Position numbers and translations under genes: made by a program. Of a DNA stretch of 64,000 nucleotides, positions 19,867 through 30,808 are shown piece by piece. The stretch comes from Novosphingobium sp. B 225 (GTDB taxonomy: Bacteria; Pseudomonadota; Alphaproteobacteria; Sphingomonadales; Sphingomonadaceae): positions 3,663-67,662 of the forward strand of contig NZ_MWLM01000069.1 in the NCBI RefSeq assembly GCF_002198665.1. Reading direction: 5' to 3'. The notes beneath the pieces were generated by a model. The model was not told the DNA's origin, did not search any database, and was given only the letters and a program-made list of their open reading frames with translations. How positions within the stretch are numbered: the stretch's first letter is position 1; each line of letters begins with the position of its first letter.

Positions 19867-20888
19867 GTGACCATGATCATCGATTGCCACGGCCACTACA
19901 CCGTGCTGCCCAAGGCCCACGACGAGTGGCGTGAGGCACAGAAGGCGGCGTTCAAGGCGGGGACTGCATATCCGCCCTATCCCGAAATCTCGGATGACGA
20001 GATCCGCGAAACGATCGAGGCCAACCAGCTGCGCCTGATCAAGGAACGCGGCGCGGACATGACGATCTTTTCGCCCCGCGCCAGTGCGATGGCGCCGCAT
20101 GTCGGCGATCAGAGTGTGGCGGTGAAGTGGGCGCAGGTCTGCAACGACCTGATCGGGCGCGTGGCCGGGCTCTATCCTGATGTCTTCGCCCCGGTCTGCA
20201 TGTTGCCGCAAAGCCCCGAGGCCGACATGACCAGCTCGATCGCGGAGCTGAAGCGCTGCGTCGAGACGATGGGCTTCATCGGCTGCAACCTCAATCCCGA
20301 TCCGGGCGGCGGTCACTTCAAGCATCCGCCGCTGACGGACCCTTACTGGTTCCCGTTCTACGAAACGATGTGCGAGCTGGACGTTCCGGCGATGATCCAC
20401 GTTTCGGGCAGCTGCAACCCGGCGATGCACGCCACTGGTGCCTATTACATCGCCGCCGATACCATCGCCTTCATGCAGCTGCTGGAAGGGGACCTGTTCA
20501 GCAAGTTCCCCACATTGCGCTTCATCATCCCGCACGGCGGCGGCGCGGTGCCGTATCACTGGGGGCGCTATCGCGGCCTTGCAGACATGCTCAAGAAGCC
20601 GGACCTGCAAAGCCACCTGATGAACAACGTGTTCTTCGATACCTGCGTCTATCACCAGCCTGGGATCAACCTGCTGGCTGATGTGATCGAGAACAAGAAC
20701 ATCCTGTTCGGCAGCGAAATGGTTGGCGCGGTGCGCGGGATCGATCCCACGACCGGGTTCTATTTCGATGACACCAAGCGCTACGTTGATGCACTGGATA
20801 TCAGCGACGCTGAACGCAGCGCGATTTTTGCAGGCAACGCCCGCCGGGTCTTCCCGCGGCTCGATGCCCAACTGAAGGAACGGGGCCT

Positions 20889-20892
<4 letters not shown>
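19867..20892 (+). CDS. ligJ: 4-oxalomesaconate hydratase
   Basis: Hydrates 4-oxalomesaconate to 4-carboxy-4-hydroxy-2-oxoadipate. 341 aa, amidohydrolase-like fold with a zinc-binding DCHGHY (His8, His10). The body (TIFSPRASAMAPHVGDQS, GFIGCNLNPDPGGGHF, IIPHGGGAVPYHWGR) matches SYK-6 LigJ as I recall it. GTG 19867 is preferred over ATG 19873 because GGAGGAG (19849-19855) is then 11 bp away and the N-terminus matches the family length. The TGA overlaps the ligA GTG by 4 bp. Confidence 0.95.
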
Positions 20893-23093
<2,201 letters not shown>

Positions 23094-23094
23094 G

Positions 23095-24087
23095 ATGATT
23101 GGCAAGCGCAAATTGGGCGGCCGGGCGGTAAACCCGGTCGGGCTTGGGTGCATGACCCTGTCATGGGCCTATGGCACCCCGCCTGAACGCGCGGACAGCG
23201 CCCGGTTGCTGCATCAGGCGCTCGATCTGGGATACGACCATCTCGACACCGCCAATATCTATGGCCTGGGTCACAACGAAACGCTGATCGGCGAAGTGTT
23301 GAAAGAGCGGCGCGACGAGTTCTTTCTCGCCACCAAGATGGCGATCGTGGTCGATGGCCCCAACCGCGGGATCGATTGCTCGCCCGAAAGCATCCGCCGC
23401 TCGATCGATGAATCGCTGACCCGGCTGCAGACTGACCGGGTCGACCTCTACTACATGCACCGCTTCGATCCCAAGGTGCCAATCGCGGATTCGATGGGGG
23501 CCATGGCCGAATTGGTCCAGGCCGGGAAGATCGGCGGCGTCGGCGTGTCGGAATGGTCCGCCGCGCATATCCGCGAAGCCCACAGCCATCATCCGCTGAC
23601 GGCGGTGCAGACCGAATATTCGCTGTGGACCCGCAACCCGGAAATCGCGGTGCTGGATACCTGCCGCGAACTTGGCATTGCGTTCGTGGCCTTTTCACCG
23701 GTCGGGCGCGGCGCGCTGGCCGGCGGGGTCCGCGATGTCGATGCCTTGCCGGAAAAGGACATTCGCCGGGGCATGCCGCGTTTCCAGGGTGACAATTGGC
23801 CCAAAAACCTGGCCCTGATTGATGCTTTCGCCGCGATTGCGGCACGCGAAGGACTGACCCCGGCGCAGCTCAGCCTGGCCTGGGTCCACGCCAGCGGGGA
23901 TCATGTAGTGTCGATTCCCGGCACCACCGTGCCGGATCATCTGGCCGAGAACATCGCCCGCTGGGACTATGTGCTCTCTGCCGAACTCAAGGCCGAGCTT
24001 GAGGCGCTGATCAACCGCCACACGGTTTCCGGGCCGCGTTATGCCGCAATGATGCAGGGTACGATCGATACGGAGGAATTTGCCTGA
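23095..24087 (+). CDS. Aldo/keto reductase
   Basis: 330 aa, (beta/alpha)8 NADPH-dependent carbonyl reductase. The catalytic tetrad is visible: Asp and Tyr in LDTANIYG, Lys in LATKM, His in YYMHRFDP. ATG 23095 lies 2 bp after the ligC stop, so it is translated with ligC. A role in reducing or oxidising an aromatic aldehyde, or detoxifying semialdehydes from ring cleavage, is inferred from position only. It ends 122 bp before a TonB receptor gene. Confidence 0.85.
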   Translation: MIGKRKLGGRAVNPVGLGCMTLSWAYGTPPERADSARLLHQALDLGYDHLDTANIYGLGHNETLIGEVLKERRDEFFLATKMAIVVDGPNRGIDCSPESIRRSIDESLTRLQTDRVDLYYMHRFDPKVPIADSMGAMAELVQAGKIGGVGVSEWSAAHIREAHSHHPLTAVQTEYSLWTRNPEIAVLDTCRELGIAFVAFSPVGRGALAGGVRDVDALPEKDIRRGMPRFQGDNWPKNLALIDAFAAIAAREGLTPAQLSLAWVHASGDHVVSIPGTTVPDHLAENIARWDYVLSAELKAELEALINRHTVSGPRYAAMMQGTIDTEEFA

Positions 24088-24120
24088 TCGGCTGGTCGGC
24101 CTAAAATCTCTGCACCACGC

Positions 24121-24140
24121 AAATTCACTCTTTTGAATTT
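24121..24140. promoter_or_regulatory. Dyad upstream of the first TonB receptor gene
   Basis: AAATTCA-N6-TGAATTT, perfect 7-bp arms, in an AT-rich stretch 70 bp before the receptor start. No second copy was seen in the window, so the binding protein is unknown. The rest of the 24088-24209 gap holds no obvious terminator for the lig operon. Confidence 0.45.
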
Positions 24141-24209
24141 TTCACATGGGTGATAAACTGTACGCAAGGCTTACTAATGGGCCGCGTTGGAGAGAGGGAG
24201 GATCAAGGC

Positions 24210-26711
24210 ATGACCAAGCTTTGCACAAGGTTCGGCATCGGCGCCAGCACACTGGCAATGGCGCTTTCAGCAGCACCGGCATTCGCGCAGGAAGCCGATG
24301 CCAAGGACACTGCCGATACCGAAATCGTCGTGACCGCGCAGTTCCGCGAACAGAAGCTGCAGGACACCCCGATCGCGATCACCGCGGTCAATGCCGAAAT
24401 GCTGGAACGCCGCGGCCAGACCGATATTACCCAGGTTGCCGCGCAGGCGCCCAACGTTACGCTGCGCCCGCAGCCGCAGAACGGTGGTTCGGGCCTGATC
24501 GCCTTTATTCGCGGCGTCGGCCAGACCGATTTCAACTATGCGCTCGATCCGGGCGTCGGCGTCTATATCGACGATGTCTACATCCCAACGCTGTCCAGCT
24601 CGCTGCTGGAACTGATGGACCTTGACCGCATCGAAATCCTGCGCGGGCCGCAAGGCACGCTGGCCGGCAAGAATTCGATCGGCGGTGCAATCAAGCTGTT
24701 CAGCACCAAGCCCAAGGGCGATAATTCGGGATCGCTTTCGGTCAGCTATGGCTCGTACAAGTCGCTCAACATTCGCGGCATGGCCGATCTGAAGCTTTCG
24801 GAAAATCTGGCCGTGCGCCTGTCAGGCATGGCCCGCAGCAATGACGGCTATGTCGGCATGCTCGATTACGGGCTGACCCACCCCACGTCGAACGTCCCGG
24901 CCAATCTGGCGCGCGGCAGCGGCAATGGCGATTATTCGACCATGGGCGGGCAGAACGTCACCGCAATCCGTGGCGCGCTGCGCTGGACTCCGACCAGCAC
25001 AGTCGAAGTGAATATTTCGGGTGACTACACCCGCGAAAATTCCGAAGCGATCCCCACCGTGCTGATCGCAGCGGGCGCGGTGGCTCCGGCGGGAACCACG
25101 TTCAATCCGAACTCGGTGGCCAATTCGGCTTCGTTCACTGGCACGGGGCTGAACCCCTGGCTGGTCGGCAAGAACGGCGCGCAGGTCAACATGAGCTGCG
25201 CTTTCGTGCCGGCTGGCCCCTACAGCTGCGATACCGGCGGCAATCTGCTCGGCTGGGATCCGCGCTTTGTCAGCTATTCCAACTTCCTGGATAACACGCG
25301 GCCGACCGCCCAGGCACCGTACAAGCCCTATTACGCCATGCCGGTGACCAAGTTCAACGGCTGGGGCGTGCATGGCAGCCTGAAGTTCGATCTCAGCGAC
25401 AGTGTGAACCTGCTCTATATCGGGTCTTACCGGGCCTATGAATCGAAATTCGGACAGGATCAGGATGCCACTCCGATCCCGATCGCGCAGCTCGACAACC
25501 AGCTTAACCACCATGCCTGGAGCTCGGAACTGCGGCTCAACTTCAAGGCTGGTGACGGGCTGGTCGAAGGCACCGTCGGCGGGTTCTACCTCAAGCAAAA
25601 GGGCACCTACACCGCCCGCGTCGATCTGAACTATGTGACCCCGGTGATCGACTTCATCCATGGTCCCGATACCACGCCCAGCAGCACCAAGGCGCTGTTC
25701 GCCACCGCCACGTTCCACCCGACCGAGGCGATGAGCATCACCGGCGGCGTACGCTATACCAAGGACCAGAAGGACTACACCTATTTCCGGTCCAACCCGG
25801 ACGGGACGATTCCCAACGGGTTCAAATGTTTCGTCACGAATGGCGTGTTCTCTGAACCGAACTGCATCCTTGCCGGGATCTACAACGTCACCGGCACCTT
25901 CAAGGGCAACCGTTGGGATTGGCGCGGGGTGGTGGACTATCGCTTCAGCCGCGAATTCCTCGCCTATGCCTCGGTCTCGACCGGGTTCAAGGGCGGCGGC
26001 GTCAACCCCCGTCCGTTCGTTTCGGACCAGGCACTGTCGTTCAATCCGGAAACGCTGACCACTTACGAAGTGGGTTTCAAGGCCGATTTGCTTGACCGCC
26101 GGATTCGCCTGAACGGGGCGGGCTTCATCAACAAGTACAGCGACATCACGCTGGGCAAACAGGTGTGCCCGGAATCCTCGCTGCCCACACCGTGTCTGCG
26201 TCCGGCCAATATCGGTTCGGCTGACGTCAAGGGCTTCGAATTTGAAACCACGATCCGCCCGGTCGAAGGTTTCACGCTCGATGGCAGCTTCAGCTATCTT
26301 GATTTCAAGTACACCACCCCGTCAGCGGCTGGCCTGCTGGTCGGCACCGGGATCCCGGCGAACGGCATCACGCCCTATACGCCCAAGACGGCCTATTCGG
26401 TGGGCGCTCAGTATGATCATGAAATGACCTCGGGCACGGTCACGCTGCGTCTCGACGGGGCGTACCAGAGCGCGATCTACACTTCGTCGGAAAACACCGT
26501 GTGGTCGCGGATTCCGGGCCGGTTCATCAGCAACGGGCAACTGTCGTTCACTTCGGCCGACAAGGCCTGGAAAGCGACGCTGGAAGTGAAGAACCTGTTC
26601 GACAAGTACTATTACATGTCGGTCAGCGATGTCACCACGGCGCTGGGCGCGGTTACCGGTGTGCCCGGCCTGCCGCGCACCTGGCAGGTTTCGCTGAAGC
26701 GCACTTTCTGA
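24210..26711 (+). CDS. TonB-dependent outer-membrane receptor
   Basis: 833 aa from ATG 24210. The start is set by GAGGATC just upstream and by the signal peptide that follows (ending PAFAQ). The plug domain starts EIVVTAQFREQKLQDTP (about 36-52). A 22-strand barrel follows and the C-terminus ends in Phe (VSLKRTF), as expected for BAM recognition. It probably imports an aromatic lignin-derived substrate, given the flanking ligABC and lignostilbene dioxygenase genes. The plug N-terminus is nearly identical to the receptor at 35138. It is followed by a strong terminator. Confidence 0.92.
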   Translation: MTKLCTRFGIGASTLAMALSAAPAFAQEADAKDTADTEIVVTAQFREQKLQDTPIAITAVNAEMLERRGQTDITQVAAQAPNVTLRPQPQNGGSGLIAFIRGVGQTDFNYALDPGVGVYIDDVYIPTLSSSLLELMDLDRIEILRGPQGTLAGKNSIGGAIKLFSTKPKGDNSGSLSVSYGSYKSLNIRGMADLKLSENLAVRLSGMARSNDGYVGMLDYGLTHPTSNVPANLARGSGNGDYSTMGGQNVTAIRGALRWTPTSTVEVNISGDYTRENSEAIPTVLIAAGAVAPAGTTFNPNSVANSASFTGTGLNPWLVGKNGAQVNMSCAFVPAGPYSCDTGGNLLGWDPRFVSYSNFLDNTRPTAQAPYKPYYAMPVTKFNGWGVHGSLKFDLSDSVNLLYIGSYRAYESKFGQDQDATPIPIAQLDNQLNHHAWSSELRLNFKAGDGLVEGTVGGFYLKQKGTYTARVDLNYVTPVIDFIHGPDTTPSSTKALFATATFHPTEAMSITGGVRYTKDQKDYTYFRSNPDGTIPNGFKCFVTNGVFSEPNCILAGIYNVTGTFKGNRWDWRGVVDYRFSREFLAYASVSTGFKGGGVNPRPFVSDQALSFNPETLTTYEVGFKADLLDRRIRLNGAGFINKYSDITLGKQVCPESSLPTPCLRPANIGSADVKGFEFETTIRPVEGFTLDGSFSYLDFKYTTPSAAGLLVGTGIPANGITPYTPKTAYSVGAQYDHEMTSGTVTLRLDGAYQSAIYTSSENTVWSRIPGRFISNGQLSFTSADKAWKATLEVKNLFDKYYYMSVSDVTTALGAVTGVPGLPRTWQVSLKRTF

Positions 26712-26738
26712 TCGCGGTTTGACCCGCAGCCAAAAAAA

Positions 26739-26774
26739 GAGGGGCGTCGCCGGTCTGGCGGCGCCCTTTTTTTC
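26739..26774. terminator. Rho-independent terminator after the TonB receptor gene
   Basis: A-tract, GGGCGTCGCC, loop GGTCT, GGCGGCGCCC, then seven T. The stem is 10 bp with one G-U type mismatch. It ends receptor transcription 15 bp before the operator of the lignostilbene dioxygenase gene, so that gene needs its own promoter. Confidence 0.88.
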
Positions 26775-26788
26775 GTGCTAGAGAACCG

Positions 26789-26800
26789 TAACAATAGTTA
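26789..26800. promoter_or_regulatory. TAACAAT-type operator, lignostilbene dioxygenase gene
   Basis: TAACAATAGTTA: one base off the perfect palindrome TAACAATTGTTA found at 37569 and 46027. It ends 11 bp before the ATG at 26812. It lies between the terminator and the start codon, so it is close to or within the transcript start, a typical repressor position. Confidence 0.55.
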
Positions 26801-26811
26801 GGATGAGGATC

Positions 26812-28293
26812 ATGGGCAGCTTTCCGCAGACCCCCTATTTCACCGGGCTCAACGAACCGGTCGGGCAGGAAGTTCGCCTGACCGGGCTGCCGGTGCAGGG
26901 CACGATCCCGCCGGAAGTGCGCGGCAGCTTCTACCGCGCGGTACCCGATCCCGCGTTCCCGCCGAAATTCGCGGACGATCACACGCTGTCGGGCGACGGC
27001 ATGGTCAGCCGCCTTTCGTTCAATGCCGATGGCAGCGTCGATTTCGCGATCAAATTCGTCGAAACCGCGCGGCACAAGGCGGAAACGGAACTGGGCCGGG
27101 CGCGGTTTGGCAAATACCGCAATCCGTTTACTGACGATCCCGAGATGGCGGGCGTGGACCGCACCGTCGCCAATACCACCCCGGTGTGGCACGCGGGCAA
27201 GCTGTTGATGGCCAAGGAAGATGGCCGCCCCTACCGCGTTGATCCGCTGACGCTGGAAACGCTGGGCAGCTATGATTTCGGCGGCGCGCTCAAAAGCGAG
27301 ACGATGACTGCGCATGTGCGGATCGATGCCGCTACGGGTGAACTGTTCTTCTATGGCTATGAAGCCGACGGGCAGGCCAGCACGAAGGTGGCCTATTGCG
27401 TGGTTGGCGCAGACGGCACGCTCAGCAGCGAGCAGTGGTTTGATGCGCCGTACTGCGCGATGATGCACGATTTCGCCATCAGCCAGAACTATGCGCTGTT
27501 CCCGATCTATCCGACCACCAGCGACCTTGACCGGCTCAAGGCCGGGGGGGAGCACTGGCATCACCAGCCCGAGCTTGACAGCTGGCTGGGGGTGATGCCG
27601 CGCTATGGCAATGTCAGCGAGATCAAGTGGTTCAAGGGTCCCAAGGGCGTCCACTCGTACCATATGATGAACGCGTGGGAGGATGCAGACGGCCTGCTTC
27701 ACTTCGACGCGTGCCTTAACAGCACCAACGCTTTCGCTTTCATCCGCGAACCTTCGGGGATCTTCCTGCAACCCTGGGAAATCAAGGGTGCGCTGACGCG
27801 CTGGACAGTCGATCCGCGGGGGCCCGCTGGAGAGGTCAAGGAAAGCGAGATCGGCCCGCCGGGCGATTTCCCGGTGATCCCGGCGGCGAAACAAGGTCAG
27901 CCTTATGACCTCGGCTGGATGCTGACGATGAACCCGGACCTGCAGGGGCCGCCACTGTTTGCCGGGCCAGTGGGGGTCAGCTTCAACATGCTGGCGCGGC
28001 TGGACGGGATGCAAAGCGCTGCGCCGCAAGTAACCCAGGCGCTGCCGCTGCCGCCAATGGGGGGATACAATGAACCGGTCCACGTCCCCTCGGCCACGCC
28101 GGGTCATGCTGGCTGGCTGGTTATGATTGTCGATCAACAGACCGGTGACAACCAGTTCCACCATGAATGCTGGATCGTGGATAGCGGCAACCTTGGCGCT
28201 GGCCCGGTCGCGCGGATCACCATCCCGACCCGGCTGCGCCCGCAAGTCCACGGCTGGTGGGTGCCGCAGGCCCAGCTGGACGTCCTGGCATGA
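26812..28293 (+). CDS. Lignostilbene dioxygenase (carotenoid cleavage oxygenase family)
   Basis: Cleaves the central double bond of 4-hydroxystilbenes (lignostilbene) to two aromatic aldehydes such as vanillin. 493 aa from ATG 26812 (GGATGAGG just upstream; ATG 26803 is less well placed). The four Fe(II) histidines are His168, His219, His281 and His480, with spacing like characterised lignostilbene dioxygenases. Tyr102 and Lys135 fit the residues that contact the 4-hydroxyl in those enzymes. The stop overlaps the next gene by 4 bp. In Novosphingobium relatives a homologue is also close to ligABC. Confidence 0.92.
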   Translation: MGSFPQTPYFTGLNEPVGQEVRLTGLPVQGTIPPEVRGSFYRAVPDPAFPPKFADDHTLSGDGMVSRLSFNADGSVDFAIKFVETARHKAETELGRARFGKYRNPFTDDPEMAGVDRTVANTTPVWHAGKLLMAKEDGRPYRVDPLTLETLGSYDFGGALKSETMTAHVRIDAATGELFFYGYEADGQASTKVAYCVVGADGTLSSEQWFDAPYCAMMHDFAISQNYALFPIYPTTSDLDRLKAGGEHWHHQPELDSWLGVMPRYGNVSEIKWFKGPKGVHSYHMMNAWEDADGLLHFDACLNSTNAFAFIREPSGIFLQPWEIKGALTRWTVDPRGPAGEVKESEIGPPGDFPVIPAAKQGQPYDLGWMLTMNPDLQGPPLFAGPVGVSFNMLARLDGMQSAAPQVTQALPLPPMGGYNEPVHVPSATPGHAGWLVMIVDQQTGDNQFHHECWIVDSGNLGAGPVARITIPTRLRPQVHGWWVPQAQLDVLA

Positions 28294-29213
28294 GCAAGAT
28301 CGCAATCACCGGTGCCTCCGGCCAATATGGGCGGATCGTTACCCAGGCGCTGGTCGATCAGGGCCGCGCCGCCGATCTGATTCTGATGAGCCGCAGCCCG
28401 GCCAAGCTGGCCGACATGGCCGCGCAGGGCTGTGAAGTGCGCTATGGCGATTATGACCAGCCTGCCAGCATGGTCCAAGCCATGGCCGGGGCGCAGCGAT
28501 TGCTGCTGATTTCCGGCACCCGCGTTGGCGCGCGGGTGGCACAGCATCAGGCGGCGGTCGATGCGGCCGGGGCGGCGGGGCTCGGCCACGTGGTCTATAC
28601 CAGCTTCATCGGCATCGACGATCCCGCCAATCCTGCCGAAGTGCGCCACGATCATATCGAAACCGAACGCCTGATCCGCGCCTCTGGCCGGCAATTCACT
28701 TTTCTGCGCGACGCCCATTATGCCGATGCGATGATTCTGATGGCCGGGCCCGGGGTGATGGCCAGTGGCCAGTGGATCAGCAATGCCGGGCAAGGGCGCG
28801 AGGCGATGGTCTGGCGCGAGGACTGCGCGCTGTGTGCCGTCGCGGTTCTGGCGGGCGAGGGCCATGCCGGACAGACCTATGACATTACCGGCCCGGAACT
28901 GCAGACCTTTGCCGAGGTTACGGCGCTGATGGCCGCAGCAACCGGCGTGCCGCTGGAATACGTGGCGGTGGATGACGACGCGCAATATGCGATGTTCGAC
29001 GCGATGGGCATCCCGCGCCGCCCGGTCGACGATCAATATGTCTCTGGCATTCCGTGGAACAGCGACGACATGGTCACCTTTGGCCAGGCGATCCGCGAGG
29101 GGTTCCTTGAGCTATGCTCAGGCGATGTGCAGCGCCTGCTCGGTCGCCCGCCGCGTTCGGTGCGGCAGATGATCGAAGACAATGCGGAAACGCTGCGCGC
29201 GGCGGCGCTCTAA
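28290..29213 (+). CDS. NmrA-like NAD(P)-binding protein (quinone oxidoreductase type)
   Basis: 307 aa, atypical short-chain dehydrogenase fold with the nucleotide motif TGASGQYG near residues 8-15 and no YxxxK active site. It resembles NAD(P)H:quinone oxidoreductase 2/QorB and NmrA sensors. The ATG overlaps the TGA of the lignostilbene dioxygenase gene, so the two form an operon. A role in reducing quinones formed from phenolic products is plausible but inferred. It is convergent with the MarR gene; stops overlap by 4 bp. Confidence 0.8.
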   Translation: MSKIAITGASGQYGRIVTQALVDQGRAADLILMSRSPAKLADMAAQGCEVRYGDYDQPASMVQAMAGAQRLLLISGTRVGARVAQHQAAVDAAGAAGLGHVVYTSFIGIDDPANPAEVRHDHIETERLIRASGRQFTFLRDAHYADAMILMAGPGVMASGQWISNAGQGREAMVWREDCALCAVAVLAGEGHAGQTYDITGPELQTFAEVTALMAAATGVPLEYVAVDDDAQYAMFDAMGIPRRPVDDQYVSGIPWNSDDMVTFGQAIREGFLELCSGDVQRLLGRPPRSVRQMIEDNAETLRAAAL

Positions 29214-29623
29214 TCCCGCCACAGCGCGTCGAGCGCGGGTTTGAGGTGGTCGCGGTGCGCTGGCGGAACCTTGGCGACCAGCCAGTGTTCGAACAGTTCG
29301 ATCACCTGACGCGCCTCGGTCAGTTTGGCTTCACCTGTTTCGGTCAGGTGCAGCGAGTGCGACTTGCCGTCGAGCGGACGGCGGGTGATCAGGCCCGCAT
29401 CGGTCAGGCGCGCCAGCAAGGGCACCATGTTGGCGCGCTGGATATCGAGCATGCGGCCAAGCTGGCTGGCGGTCAGCGTTTTATTCGCCCCGATCAGCAG
29501 CAGCGCCGAAACATCGGCATAGCGCAGCCCCAGCGGTTCGAGCCGCCGCGAAAACTCCGCCATCATCGCCGAGGCAGCGCGGCGCAAGGCATAACCGGGA
29601 AGATCGAGCAGCGGGTCTTTCAT
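29210..29623 (-). CDS. MarR-family regulator (FerC-like position)
   Basis: 137 aa from ATG 29623. Winged HTH: LTASQLGRMLDIQRANMVPLL is the recognition-helix region (written here in part), followed by the wing ITRRPLDGKSHSL. It is divergent from the ferB-type gene, as ferC is from ferBA in Sphingobium SYK-6, where the MarR repressor is released by hydroxycinnamoyl-CoA. The same effector is likely here. The 206-bp gap between the two starts holds a palindromic repeat and a TTGTTAT-N5-ATAACAA dyad. Confidence 0.82.
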   Translation of the reverse strand: MKDPLLDLPGYALRRAASAMMAEFSRRLEPLGLRYADVSALLLIGANKTLTASQLGRMLDIQRANMVPLLARLTDAGLITRRPLDGKSHSLHLTETGEAKLTEARQVIELFEHWLVAKVPPAHRDHLKPALDALWRD

Positions 29624-29634
29624 GTCTCTCCAAT

Positions 29635-29743
29635 CCTCCCCCCTTGGGGGAGGTGCCGAGTGCAACGAGGCGGAGGGGGACTGGCGCGCTGCACGCCCTC
29701 TCCGTCAGCCCTGCGGGCTGCCACCTCCCCCAAGGGGGGAGGA
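29635..29743. repeat. Intergenic palindrome, CTCCCCC/GGGGGAG family
   Basis: The left arm (29635 onward, TCCTCCCCCCC-TTGGGGG) and right arm (to 29743) are inverted copies about 22 bp long, each itself a hairpin, with an inner GGAGGGGGA / CCCTCTCC pair. The same design occurs at 54685-54829. It lies between the MarR gene and its divergent target, upstream of the operator. Confidence 0.8.
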
Positions 29744-29785
29744 TCGATGGTTGTTAGCAATGGCTATTGTGCATAGCAATTCGTT

Positions 29786-29804
29786 TTGTTATATCTCATA
29801 ACAA
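29786..29804. promoter_or_regulatory. Dyad operator upstream of ferB-type gene
   Basis: TTGTTAT-ATCTC-ATAACAA: perfect 7-bp arms, 26 bp before the ATG at 29830. A second dyad GCTAT-N5-ATAGC is just upstream (29764-29778). The half-site ATAACAA is shared with the TAACAATTGTTA sites elsewhere. It is probably bound by the adjacent MarR protein. Confidence 0.6.
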
Positions 29805-29829
29805 CATTGCCAAGCCAACGAGGATTGCC

Positions 29830-30675
29830 ATGAGCCAGACCGACCGCGCCGAAGAGGATACCGTTGCCTTCACCGTTGAAGACGGGATCGCCTGGGTCAA
29901 GTTCAACCGCCCGGAAAAGCGCAATTGCATGAGCCCCAAGCTCAACCGCCAGATGGGCCGCGTGATCGCCGATCTGGAATTTCGCGATGACGTGAAAGTG
30001 CTGGTGCTGACCGGCGAGGGTGAGGCCTGGTCGGCGGGCATGGACCTCAAGGAATACTTCCGCGAAACCGAGGAGCAGGGTCTTGGCATGATCCGCAAGA
30101 GCCAGCGCGAAGCCTATTCGTGGTGGGAACGCCTGCGCTGGTATGAAAAGCCGACCATCGCCATGGTCAACGGCTGGTGCTTTGGCGGCGGCTATGGCCC
30201 GCTGTTCGCCTGCGATATCGCGATCGCGGCAGACGATGCGCAGTTCGGCCTGTCCGAAATCAACTGGGGCATCCTGCCCGGCGGCGGCGCGAGCAAGGTC
30301 GTTGCCGATCTGATGCCGCTGCGCAAGGCACTGTACCACGCGATGATGGGTGAAAACCTGACCGGCAAGCAGGCCGAAGCGCAAGGTCTGGTGACCGAGG
30401 CAGTCCCGGCTGACCAGCTTCATGCCCGCGTGCTCGAAATTGCCAATGCGCTGAAGGCCAAGGACAGCCACGCCCTGCGCGCGACCAAGTGGGCAGTGCG
30501 GCGGATGACCGAAATGACCTATGACAACGCCGAGGACTATCTGATCCGCGCGCAGGAAGCCCTGCACAACTTTGGCGGCGTCGAGGCCCGGCATGAGGCG
30601 ACACGCCAGTTCCTGGATGAAAAGAGCTTCAAGCCGGGGCTGGGCACGTTCGATACCAGCAAGATCAAGCGTTGA
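29830..30675 (+). CDS. ferB: Feruloyl/p-hydroxycinnamoyl-CoA hydratase-lyase
   Basis: Hydrates feruloyl-CoA and retro-aldol cleaves it to vanillin and acetyl-CoA. 281 aa, crotonase fold. Strong match to HCHL enzymes: EAWSAGMDLKEYFRE, MVNGWCFGGGYGPL, and LSEINWGILPGG with catalytic Glu143 at the same number as Pseudomonas HCHL. NAEDYLIRA carries the phenol-binding Tyr. The C-terminus KSFKPGL is also typical. In SYK-6 ferB is followed by ferA (feruloyl-CoA synthetase), but here a CmcJ-like gene follows after a repeat, so the CoA ligase must be elsewhere; the ligase at 50948 is one candidate. Confidence 0.93.
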   Translation: MSQTDRAEEDTVAFTVEDGIAWVKFNRPEKRNCMSPKLNRQMGRVIADLEFRDDVKVLVLTGEGEAWSAGMDLKEYFRETEEQGLGMIRKSQREAYSWWERLRWYEKPTIAMVNGWCFGGGYGPLFACDIAIAADDAQFGLSEINWGILPGGGASKVVADLMPLRKALYHAMMGENLTGKQAEAQGLVTEAVPADQLHARVLEIANALKAKDSHALRATKWAVRRMTEMTYDNAEDYLIRAQEALHNFGGVEARHEATRQFLDEKSFKPGLGTFDTSKIKR

Positions 30676-30682
30676 TCCCTTC

Positions 30683-30768
30683 TTCGTCATTGCGAGGAGC
30701 ATAGCGACGAAGCAATCCAGTGCGGCGCTAACCCCCCTGGATCGCTTCGCTCCGCTCGCAATGACGAA
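30683..30768. repeat. Intergenic palindrome, TTCGTCATTGCGAG family
   Basis: TTCGTCATTGCGAG (30683-30696) is inverted at 30755-30768 (CTCGCAATGACGAA). Inner arms AGCAATCCAG / CTGGATCGCT also pair with few mismatches. This CGTCATTGCGAG palindrome is a widespread type in bacterial genomes. It fills most of the gap between the ferB-type gene and the CmcJ-like gene. Confidence 0.8.
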
Positions 30769-30808
30769 TGGATGGGGCTAATGCTCGGCCTGGATTGCGG
30801 AGGTAACA

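Noticed and set aside
26653-28305. 550-aa open frame opposite the lignostilbene dioxygenase gene
   Set aside because: Antisense shadow; the plus strand shows all four iron histidines.
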